Origin: Falsiphaeobacter marinintestinus
GTDB lineage: Bacteria; Pseudomonadota; Alphaproteobacteria; Rhodobacterales; Rhodobacteraceae
NCBI RefSeq assembly: GCF_007923355.1
Contig: NZ_VOGO01000017.1
Span: 1-63,284, forward strand
Length of the DNA stretch: 63,284 nucleotides
Direction of reading: 5' to 3'
This document shows, in pieces, positions 56,184 to 63,284 of this stretch. The notes under the pieces were generated by a model. The model worked only from the letters and a program-made list of their open reading frames with translations, searched no databases and was not told the origin of the DNA. The number at the start of each line of letters is the position of its first letter. Position 1 is the stretch's first letter. Both the position numbers and the translations under genes were made by a program.

Positions 56184-57569
56184 TCAGAACCGCTTTGAAA
56201 CGCCGAACGTCAGGATCGCACCTTCGTAATCCCGCGTTGCGTAGTTTGAATTTTGCCCAAGGTACTGGCCTGTAATATAAGCTGAAAAATCTTTCTCCAG
56301 CGGGATGCCAAGGCTGGCTTCTATCCAATAGGCATTGTCATCCTGCCGGTTCATTGGATCAATAAAAGGGTCCGGTCCGTCATAGTCGCGCATCAATCCG
56401 CCGGCGGCAAACGACAGGGTCCAGGGCGCGTTATCCGCCAGAATCCCGCCGGAATACCCGGTGAAGTAATAATTCGCCCGCGCCGACATCGCATAGGCCG
56501 CATAGCTTTTGAAATCCTGCTCGCCGTCGACAAGCCGGGCCTCCAGAGTGAACAAGGTCAACAGGTTGGTATTCAGAAGCGCCGTGAACTGCGCCTGAGC
56601 GCGATAGGCTTCGCCGGATTGCAAAGATGCTGTCGGATAATTCGGACCGTTCTTGTAATCGACGGACCGTCCTTCCAGCAGCACATCAAGGAACACACGC
56701 TCATTGATCTGCGACCGCAACCGTGTGCCCAGCCCCAGCGTGCTGCTGTAATGATGACCATCCAGCGTTGACGCGCCGAAGATGCCATAAACACCCAGGC
56801 GAGAGTTGTCCCAGCCGTACCGGCCCAGACTAAATGACGGGCCAGCGGCGACTTCGATCAGGTTCATGTCAAGCCGGTTAATGTCGAAGTAATTTGTCGT
56901 GTATAGCGTGGTGTCGACTTCAAACAGGCTGCCCTGCCCCGGAAGGTCATGGGTGAAATGCAGCTGGGCAAGCGCGAAGAAATTGGTGTCGGACTGACCT
57001 GATGCACCGGGGCCCAGCGTGATCGGCACGCCACCGATGATGATCGCTTCCTGGTTGGGGGCCAGATTGGCATTGGAATGCCCCTGAAACCCGGCCTGCA
57101 CGGTGCCGCTGAACCGGTAAGGCCGCGACTGCTTGCCAATGATCGTTGCAAACTCGTCCACGCGGCCCCGCACCGATGGCGGCAATTCCTGCTGGCTGAC
57201 CGCGTCCAGATAATACTGCGCCGTGTCCGTCGCGCCGATCCGATAATACAGAACCGCCAGTTCCAGCTGAACCCGCGGCAACCCCGGCGCAAAAACCAGC
57301 ATTCGTTCCAGCGTGGAAATCGCCGCCTCGTAATCGCCGACTTCGGCCGATAACATCGCGTATTCAAACGCGATATCCAGATTGGTGGGGTCATTCAGTG
57401 TGGCGTCAAACAGGACGTCACGCCGCGCCTGAATCGCGGCGAATGAGGTCTCGTCTGCCTCGTTTGCGGTTGCCGGCACGGGGCTGAGCACCTGCAGGAA
57501 AACAACAGTGCAAAACACCAACGGGGCGACAAAAAAACCGAACGAAGTGCGGCCATTCAATATGTGCAT
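56184..57569 (-). CDS. TPR plus outer-membrane beta-barrel protein, Slam-like (surface lipoprotein assembly modulator)
   Basis: 461 residues. A signal peptide (about 1-35, ending ATA) is followed by a periplasmic TPR-type helical part (about 40-145; IAFEYAMLSAEVGDYEAAISTLERML). The rest (about 150-461) alternates amphipathic strands with aromatic girdles and ends in a Phe (FGVSKRF), as outer-membrane barrels do. TPR followed by a barrel is the layout of Slam (DUF560) proteins, which move TbpB-like proteins to the cell surface. The downstream gene encodes just such a TbpB-like protein. Family membership is judged by architecture and context. Confidence 0.7.
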   Translation of the reverse strand: MHILNGRTSFGFFVAPLVFCTVVFLQVLSPVPATANEADETSFAAIQARRDVLFDATLNDPTNLDIAFEYAMLSAEVGDYEAAISTLERMLVFAPGLPRVQLELAVLYYRIGATDTAQYYLDAVSQQELPPSVRGRVDEFATIIGKQSRPYRFSGTVQAGFQGHSNANLAPNQEAIIIGGVPITLGPGASGQSDTNFFALAQLHFTHDLPGQGSLFEVDTTLYTTNYFDINRLDMNLIEVAAGPSFSLGRYGWDNSRLGVYGIFGASTLDGHHYSSTLGLGTRLRSQINERVFLDVLLEGRSVDYKNGPNYPTASLQSGEAYRAQAQFTALLNTNLLTLFTLEARLVDGEQDFKSYAAYAMSARANYYFTGYSGGILADNAPWTLSFAAGGLMRDYDGPDPFIDPMNRQDDNAYWIEASLGIPLEKDFSAYITGQYLGQNSNYATRDYEGAILTFGVSKRF

Positions 57570-57776
57570 TTATCTACCGTGAAAGGATTCGGAGCAAAGT
57601 AATTGCGGCCAAGTATTTACGGCTTTTCGAATATATCAATCCTTTTTCTGAGGGCCAAATGCTCAAATACCTAGCTTTTGCACCCCTCTGTGGCATATTC
57701 GACCCACGGTCCTGCAAGCGAATCTCGCGGCGCGGAGCATCTGAAAAAACCATTTTTACCAAGGATCTACGCTTCG

Positions 57777-60032
57777 ATGACGGACCCGGCTGACGCCTCT
57801 GCGACCCGCAGCGCACGACGGTCCCGCAGGGCGGCGCGTTGGAAACGCATCCTGAAGCGCGGCCTGCCTTTGACCGCCTCGACCGTCTTCTTTTTGCTGT
57901 TTGGCGCGCTACTCAGGTTCAGCGACCCGGTGGTTCTGGTGCAGTTCCGCAGCCTTGTGTTTGACGAATTTCAATCCTGGCACCCGCGCGACTTCGACCC
58001 GGATCTGCCGGTGCGCATCGTCGCCATCGACGAAGGGTCTCTGGACCGGATCGGCCAGTGGCCGTGGCCCCGCCACAAGCTGGCCGAGCTTCTTGACCGC
58101 CTTACCGCACTTGGCGCCGCGTCGATCTCGCTCGACTTTGTGTTTTCCGAACCGGACCGCATGTCGGGCGAACAGATCGCCAAGTTGATCCCCAAAGGCC
58201 CAGACCGGCAAAAACTGCTGGACGCTCTGGACGGCATGCCCGACGGCGATGCGCTGTTCGAACAGGCCTTGGGTCAGTCTGCATCGGTTCTGGGGGTCGT
58301 GCTGAGCAACAGCGAACCCGACCTAACGACCGACGCGACCGACATCCTGCGTGACAAGGTCGGCTTTGCGTTTGCGGGCGACAGTCCGCAGGACTTTCTG
58401 CCGGGTTTTACCGGGTCCGAACAACCGCTTCCGGCGCTGGCACAGGCGGCCAGCGGGCTTGGGGCGCTGAACTGGATTCCCAGCCGCGACCAGATCGTTC
58501 GAGAGGTTCCGTTGCTGTTCCGCCTGGCGGATGGCACCTTTGCCCCCAGCCTTGCCGCCGAAGCCTTGCGGGTCGCCCAGGGCGCCAGCACCTATGTGGT
58601 GCGCAGTTCGAACGCGAGCGGCCAGCAGGCCTTTGATGAAAGCACCGGCGTCAACGCCATCCGCATCGGCGCTTTCGATATACCAACCACAGCCACCGGA
58701 TCGGTGCTGTTGCACTACAGCCCGGCGTCGCTCGAACGACATATTCCGGCCTGGAAGGTCCTTGACGGCACTGTCGACCCAGATCAGGTCGCTGGGCGCA
58801 TCATGCTGGTCGGGGCCACGGCGCCGGGGCTGTTCGATTTACAGGCCACCCCGATCGATCCGGCCATCACCGGGATCGAAATCAACGCCCAGTTGATCGA
58901 ACATATCCTGACGCAAACCTTCCTGCAGCGCCCGGACTGGGCGCTTGGGCTTGAGTTCGTGGTCTTTGCCGCGCTGGTCATCCTGTTTGGTGTTTTCGCA
59001 GCCGCGTTCTCGCCACTGGTCTCGGTGCTGCTGGGCACTGCGACCCTCGGCCTGGTGTTTGGCGGCAGCTACATGCTGTTCGTGCGCCAGGGTTTGTTTC
59101 TGGACCCCGGCTTTCCGATCTTCGGCAGCGCTTTGTCGTTGTTCGCGGCCACCAGTTGGCTGGCCATCCGCGAACGTGCAGACCGGCGTTGGGTGCGGGA
59201 CGCCTTCGGGCACTATGTGTCTGGCGATCTGGTCAAACAGATCGTCAGCGATCCCGACATGCTCAGCCTTGGTGGCGAACTGCGCACGATGACGGTTCTG
59301 TTCTCGGACATCCGCAACTTCACGACCCGGGCCGAAGGCATGGATGCGCAGGAATTGACCAGCTATGTCAACGCTTTCCTCACCGATCTGACAGCCGTGA
59401 TCGACCACCACGGTGGCACCATCGACAAGTATATGGGCGACGCCATCATGGCATTCTGGAACGCACCTTTGGAAGACCCCGATCACGCCGCGCACGCCTG
59501 CCAGACCGCGCTTGATATGCTGGATGCGCTGAAGGCGTTCAACCGCAACAACGAAGGCAAATACCCGGCAACCGAGATTGGCATCGGCCTGAACACGGGC
59601 ATCTGCTGTGTCGGCAATCTGGGGTCAGAGCAGCGCTTTGATTATTCGGTCATCGGGGATGAGGTGAACGTTGGCGCGCGGCTGGAAAGCCAGACCAAGA
59701 CCTATGGCCTGTCGATCCTTGTGGGCGGCGAAACAGCGCGGGACGCGGCGGCCAAGGGCTTTGTCTTCGCGCCAGTCGATTACGTGCGCGTCAAAGGCAA
59801 AGACGAAAAGATCGACATCCTGATGCTACTGGGCGGGCCGGATCACCCCGTAGCGCCTGACACCCTGCGCGCCATCGCCCCGGTCACCGCCATGGTCGAA
59901 GCATGTAAGATCAGCGACTGGGCCAAGGTCAGCCACCACCTCGGGGCCGCGCAGGCGATCAACGCGCCAGAGTTCAAAAGCCTGCTCAACTACTACAGCG
60001 AACTGGTGAAGGCAGCCAAGATGGCCACCTGA
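57777..60032 (+). CDS. CHASE2-domain adenylate/guanylate cyclase
   Basis: About 751 residues. A basic N terminus and one membrane segment (about 29-47) come first. The extracytoplasmic CHASE2 sensor domain (about 50-385) contains VRIVAIDEGSLDRIGQWPWPR, SISLDFVFSEPD and GRIMLVGATAPGLFD. Three membrane segments (about 395-470) lead to a class III cyclase domain (about 500-690). Metal aspartates are in LFSDIRNFT and KYMGDAIMAFW, and the Asn/Arg pair is in NVGARLE. ATG at 57777 is chosen although AAGGA is some 11 bases away; earlier starts add unrelated sequence. It is divergent from the Slam-like/FecR pair. Confidence 0.88.
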   Translation: MTDPADASATRSARRSRRAARWKRILKRGLPLTASTVFFLLFGALLRFSDPVVLVQFRSLVFDEFQSWHPRDFDPDLPVRIVAIDEGSLDRIGQWPWPRHKLAELLDRLTALGAASISLDFVFSEPDRMSGEQIAKLIPKGPDRQKLLDALDGMPDGDALFEQALGQSASVLGVVLSNSEPDLTTDATDILRDKVGFAFAGDSPQDFLPGFTGSEQPLPALAQAASGLGALNWIPSRDQIVREVPLLFRLADGTFAPSLAAEALRVAQGASTYVVRSSNASGQQAFDESTGVNAIRIGAFDIPTTATGSVLLHYSPASLERHIPAWKVLDGTVDPDQVAGRIMLVGATAPGLFDLQATPIDPAITGIEINAQLIEHILTQTFLQRPDWALGLEFVVFAALVILFGVFAAAFSPLVSVLLGTATLGLVFGGSYMLFVRQGLFLDPGFPIFGSALSLFAATSWLAIRERADRRWVRDAFGHYVSGDLVKQIVSDPDMLSLGGELRTMTVLFSDIRNFTTRAEGMDAQELTSYVNAFLTDLTAVIDHHGGTIDKYMGDAIMAFWNAPLEDPDHAAHACQTALDMLDALKAFNRNNEGKYPATEIGIGLNTGICCVGNLGSEQRFDYSVIGDEVNVGARLESQTKTYGLSILVGGETARDAAAKGFVFAPVDYVRVKGKDEKIDILMLLGGPDHPVAPDTLRAIAPVTAMVEACKISDWAKVSHHLGAAQAINAPEFKSLLNYYSELVKAAKMAT

Positions 60033-60088
60033 ACGGATCGACAGATGCCCGGCTGCCAGCGGCTGCAGGCCTGCACCGGCTGGTCAAA

Positions 60089-60118
60089 GAAAAAGCCCAC
60101 CAAAAGGCGGGCTTTCTT
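60089..60118 (+). terminator. Terminator after the cyclase gene
   Basis: AAAAAGCCCACC and GGCGGGCTTTCTT form a stem with one mismatch and an AAAA loop, followed by T-rich sequence. It lies about 60 bases after the cyclase stop. Confidence 0.75.
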
Positions 60119-60190
60119 CATCTGTCACAGATTTGATCAAGGTACCCTTCGTGCCCAGAAAACAGCCTGAACACCTCAGGTTATGAACCC

Positions 60191-61645
60191 CTAGGGATCC
60201 GGTGTGATCGCTGGCGGCTGATCTGCCCCACCCGGGACCGCGCTGCAATCGGGAGTACCACCGAAGCAGCCGTATTTTTCACCCTGCAGCGATCCTGCAT
60301 AGTTCACCCCTGCGCCGGGTGCCGGTTCAGCCAAAGTATCGACGGTCAGGACAAAATCCGCTTTCTTCTCGAAAATCACCACAAAATCAGAGCCGCCGAA
60401 GGCGAAGTTGGCAAACTCCTGCCCCTTGAAGGCTTGGGCGTTTTCCTGCACCCAATTGCGTTTCTGGATGGCCGAGACCTGCGCCATGCCCATAGGTGAA
60501 ATCACCACCACACCATAAGGTTCCCCGGTATCAATCCCGATGACCATGCGGGTCTGGCCGAACTGCCAATCCGCTGTATCGCGCGGATCATAAAACGAAA
60601 TTTCGCCTTCGCTGATGGCCGCAGACCAACCGGATTTCATCCGCTCTCCGGCCCGCAAATGGTTGAGATAGACGACTTTCCCGGACACGGGCACATGCAA
60701 GCGGTGGTAGTTGTTCACGTTCAGAAACTGATGCGTCCACGTCCCATTGTCAAACAATGTCGGATCAATCGCGCCGAAGGTTTCCAGAACCGTTTCGCCT
60801 TCGCCGCCCAGAACGAACTCATGCACGTCGCTATACAGCTTGCCCTTGATCACCCGGCCCGACTGGGCAACGCCATCATAGGTGGTCACCAGTTTACCGT
60901 CATTGGTGATCGGCCAATACCCGGCCGAGGTTGAATCCCCGATGGACACAACGGTTTTCGGGTCATCGTAGCCCTGGACAGGCCGGGACCCATTGGGAAA
61001 GGTCGCCGCGCAAAGCTCGCGCGTGAAAAACGCCTGAAATGTTCCGTATCCGCCCTCTGGCGGGCAATACCACGGGCTTGTCCCGGGGTCGCTGGCCGAG
61101 GTCCATGACGAGAAATTCGGGTCGCTGGTAAAATCGGGAACATGCACCGCCGAAGGTGGCGTTTCCAGGTAATTGCCCCATTCCACGGCGATATCCCGCA
61201 TCCATTCGCTGAAAGTATCGTTGCTGAACTGGATCTGCCCGCGCGGGTCGGTGGTAAGCTGGCGATCAACAAGGAAATAGCTATAGGCCAGAATGTCGAG
61301 GATATTCCAGTTGCAGTAATTCTTGCCGTCCATCGAGACCCTGGTTTGGTCATTCATCGTCCCGGTCATGATGTTTTGCGGATTGTAGGTCACCAAAGCG
61401 TCGATGAAATCGTAATAATCATCCAGACTGGCCACAGGGTTGGTCATCGGGTCGTCATTGATCCGCTGACCCAGGGCGATTGATTGCTCAAGCTGGAATT
61501 TCAGCACCGTATCACTCTGAACCAGGTTGATCAGCTTGTCCGTGGCTGGCTGTCGCCCTGGCGCGGCGCAGTCTTCAGCCAAAGCGGTGTTCGCAATACA
61601 AAGGGCACTGGTTAATACTGTCACAGCGGTAAGAACTTGTTTCAC
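60191..61645 (-). CDS. Secreted phosphatidylserine-decarboxylase-family protein
   Basis: 484 residues with a signal peptide (cleaved after ALA, about residue 23). An N-terminal helical part (about 30-190), reminiscent of the extra domain of fungal PSD-like decarboxylases, precedes the catalytic core. Family motifs are AFFTREL (about 207), a VVSIGDS segment resembling VxSPADG, NNYHRLHVPVSG (about 310) and the self-cleavage type FGGSDFVVIF (Ser about 418) that would form the pyruvoyl group. PSD enzymes normally sit on the inner membrane, so an exported version is odd. The substrate may not be phosphatidylserine. Confidence 0.75.
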   Translation of the reverse strand: MKQVLTAVTVLTSALCIANTALAEDCAAPGRQPATDKLINLVQSDTVLKFQLEQSIALGQRINDDPMTNPVASLDDYYDFIDALVTYNPQNIMTGTMNDQTRVSMDGKNYCNWNILDILAYSYFLVDRQLTTDPRGQIQFSNDTFSEWMRDIAVEWGNYLETPPSAVHVPDFTSDPNFSSWTSASDPGTSPWYCPPEGGYGTFQAFFTRELCAATFPNGSRPVQGYDDPKTVVSIGDSTSAGYWPITNDGKLVTTYDGVAQSGRVIKGKLYSDVHEFVLGGEGETVLETFGAIDPTLFDNGTWTHQFLNVNNYHRLHVPVSGKVVYLNHLRAGERMKSGWSAAISEGEISFYDPRDTADWQFGQTRMVIGIDTGEPYGVVVISPMGMAQVSAIQKRNWVQENAQAFKGQEFANFAFGGSDFVVIFEKKADFVLTVDTLAEPAPGAGVNYAGSLQGEKYGCFGGTPDCSAVPGGADQPPAITPDP

Positions 61646-62110
61646 ATCGATCTCCCCAGTTTTAATCTTAAAGTTGTATTTACTAGAATCACTTCACTTA
61701 AAGATGATAACGCGCTCCACGGCTTAACACCAAGCCTCATCCATAAAAAACGAATTTCAATAACAACCCGTAAAGACGCGCTTCCGTCAGGAAGGCCCGA
61801 TTGAGCGATCAAGACGCCCAAAACCCTCCCCCGCGTCGCAAGGGCCAAACCAGACGGTCCAACCCGACCATTAAACTCTAACCGATAATGCCGCGGCCCG
61901 GTCTGTCATTTCGGACATTTCCTAAGGTTGAAATATTTTACATATTCCCAAGCGCGAAGGAGCGGAACAAAACCTTTTCCTGAATGGAAATCCTGCAAGA
62001 CCGCTTTCAGAGACACGCGATCAGTCTTGACGGTCCACGGTAACACGTAGTCAACTTGAAGATGCAATACTGTGCTGTTCACAATCCACATTTCAAACCC
62101 AGAGATTGCC
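61646..62110. other. Intergenic region before the endonuclease-like gene
   Basis: 465 bases. No gene was recognised; small frames lack ribosome-binding sites and family features. It should hold divergent promoters; the most AT-rich parts are 61655-61700 and 61925-61950. Confidence 0.35.
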
Positions 62111-63205
62111 ATGCCCTTTTACCATGACCTGAAAGACTATGACTCGGACCCGATCTATCCAAACAAGGCCGATTGGATCGCCCGCCGCCTCCTGACCCTG
62201 CGCTATGACCTTGCGCAATCGATCACCAAGGCGCGACGCCCCAATTCGCTGATCATCGGTTCCTGGAACATCCGTGCCTTTGATGGCGGGATGCCCCGGC
62301 TGGACGAGAGTTTCCATTACATTGCCGAAATCGTCTCGACCTTCGATATCTGCGCGATCCAGGAACTGCGCGACGATCTCGGACCGCTCAAGCGGCTCAT
62401 GAGGCTGCTTGGACCGAACTGGGATTACTTCGTCACCGATGTTGGCACCCACGAGGGCGCAAATTACGAGCGTATTGGCTTTGTCTACAACAAGGACAAA
62501 GTCTTCTTTCGCAATGTCATCGGCGAAATCGTGATCCGCTCGGATGCCTTAAGCGATGGCGGCCAGATCGCCCGCACACCTTTCTTCGCCGCCTTCCAGT
62601 CCGGCTGGTTCCGCTTCACGCTATGTGCCAGCCATATCATCTATGGCGACGACCTCGACATGCGCGCGCAAGAGATCACGGCCATCACCAAAGCCCTCAC
62701 CAAACGCGCCAGGAAAGAAGACCAGGTCTTTGTTTTTCTCGGCGACATGAACATTGAAAACCGTGACGATGAAGTCTGGAAGGCGCTTGTCGACAGCGAC
62801 ATGAAAGTCCCACATTTCGAGGCGACCAACATGAAGGGCGACAAGTTCTACGATCAGATCGCATATACCGAAAAAGGCGCCTCTACCCGCAAAACCCGGC
62901 TTTTGCGCCACGATGTGTTCGACTGGCGAAATGCGGTCTTCGGCCCTGCGCAAGATCGCGACCCGGCAGCACCCGATGACCCTGAATTCGTCACCCGGAT
63001 AACCGATGCCGAGAACCGCGCGCACTATGCGCCCATCAACGCCGCGATGCGTTCGGCCTATGGCAAAACCCCGTATGCCGATTTCGCATCGCAATATGCC
63101 ACCAACTTCATGACCTTCGAGATGTCGGACCACCTGCCGATCTGGGTCGAGCTTGAAGTCGACTATTCCGACGACTACCTCGCCCGTTTTCTCTCAGATA
63201 CCTAG
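62111..63205 (+). CDS. Endonuclease/exonuclease/phosphatase-family protein
   Basis: 364 residues of the DNase I-like fold. Motifs are SLIIGSWNIRAFDGG (metal Asn), CAIQELRDD (metal Glu), RIGFVYNKDK, CASHIIYG (His), VFLGDMNIEN (Asp-x-Asn) and the final MSDHLPIWVEL (Asp-His). All catalytic positions are present, so it is probably an active phosphodiesterase on DNA, RNA or a phospholipid-type substrate. ATG at 62111 begins MPFYHDLKDYDSDP and lacks a signal peptide. An IS21 element begins two bases after its stop codon, so any downstream gene has been cut off. Confidence 0.85.
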   Translation: MPFYHDLKDYDSDPIYPNKADWIARRLLTLRYDLAQSITKARRPNSLIIGSWNIRAFDGGMPRLDESFHYIAEIVSTFDICAIQELRDDLGPLKRLMRLLGPNWDYFVTDVGTHEGANYERIGFVYNKDKVFFRNVIGEIVIRSDALSDGGQIARTPFFAAFQSGWFRFTLCASHIIYGDDLDMRAQEITAITKALTKRARKEDQVFVFLGDMNIENRDDEVWKALVDSDMKVPHFEATNMKGDKFYDQIAYTEKGASTRKTRLLRHDVFDWRNAVFGPAQDRDPAAPDDPEFVTRITDAENRAHYAPINAAMRSAYGKTPYADFASQYATNFMTFEMSDHLPIWVELEVDYSDDYLARFLSDT

Positions 63206-63207
63206 TG

Positions 63208-63284
63208 TGTTGAATGTCACTGAGAACTGACCCGGTATTTTCACCGAGATTTGACCCACCGTTAGTTATGCGTTGTGGTTTATG
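63208..63284 (+). repeat. IS21-family left terminal end, cut by the window edge
   Basis: It starts at the tip (TGTTGAATGTCACTGAGAAC), two bases after a stop codon, and runs to the end of the window. It is the exact reverse complement of 1-77. The istA gene of this copy would start to the right, outside the window. Confidence 0.85.

Noticed and set aside
57574-57816. 80-codon minus-strand frame in the Slam-like/cyclase gap
   Set aside because: It overlaps the start of the cyclase gene and its promoter region, and shows no family features.
1-63284. tRNA, rRNA and CRISPR loci
   Set aside because: Looked for by eye on both strands; no cloverleaf with CCA-type context, rRNA segment or repeat-spacer array was recognised. 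A covariance-model search could still find a small RNA.

Overview
The window looks like a chromosomal (or large-replicon) contig from a GC-rich marine-type alphaproteobacterium, most likely a Rhodobacteraceae/Roseobacter-group member. The signs are the hisS-hisZ-hisG operon, an adenosylcobalamin-dependent ribonucleotide reductase, DUF1489, DUF938, the xdhABC plus BMP-type ABC transporter cluster, a multidomain FAD/GcvT oxidoreductase and secreted RTX/EF-hand proteins. This is inferred from gene content; no rRNA or other taxonomic marker was seen.

Both ends are mobile DNA. Bases 1-77 and 63208-63284 are exact reverse complements and carry the terminal repeats of an IS21-family element. At the left, this tip abuts the 3' part of an istA gene, followed by a complete istB and an IS21 right end (to 1797). 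So one IS21 copy appears to sit inside another, and the contig seems to stop in the repeats.

1.8-16 kb is mostly housekeeping: nrdJ, DUF1489, hisS-hisZ-hisG, an enoyl-CoA hydratase homologue, slyX, a Nudix hydrolase, a PiT phosphate transporter, small EF-hand and lipoprotein genes, and dnaE. 16.2-25.6 kb is a purine-salvage operon: xanthine dehydrogenase XdhA/XdhB, its maturation factor XdhC, and a BMP-type purine/nucleoside ABC transporter, closed by a strong terminator. Two palindromic REP-like sequences lie in frame inside xdhA and xdhB. 25.6-34.8 kb holds an FkbM methyltransferase, a YibH/YibI-like membrane pair, DUF938, an AhpD-like protein, an EF-hand protein, an unknown membrane protein, a dimethylglycine-dehydrogenase-like enzyme and a DCC/DUF4166 pair.

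35.3-42.9 kb has two large calcium-binding, probably exported proteins: a SASA/SGNH-esterase fused to RTX repeats, and a 993-residue protein with three C-terminal H-type-lectin-like repeats. They flank the divergent glpD/glpR pair, which has GlpR-type operators. 43-50.8 kb carries a LysR regulator, a polyamine-type ABC transporter with an amidohydrolase, and a divergent TetR regulator. 50.8-53.1 kb is a PfkB sugar kinase with a ROK repressor.

The most interesting block is 53.2-60 kb. A 973-residue FecR-domain protein with a TbpB-like C-terminal domain lies next to a TPR plus outer-membrane-barrel protein resembling Slam (surface lipoprotein assembly modulator). Divergent from them is a CHASE2-adenylate/guanylate cyclase. 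This looks like a surface-protein export pair coupled to a cyclic-nucleotide sensor. After it come a secreted phosphatidylserine-decarboxylase-like protein and an endonuclease/exonuclease/phosphatase-family protein, whose stop codon is two bases from the right-hand IS21 tip.
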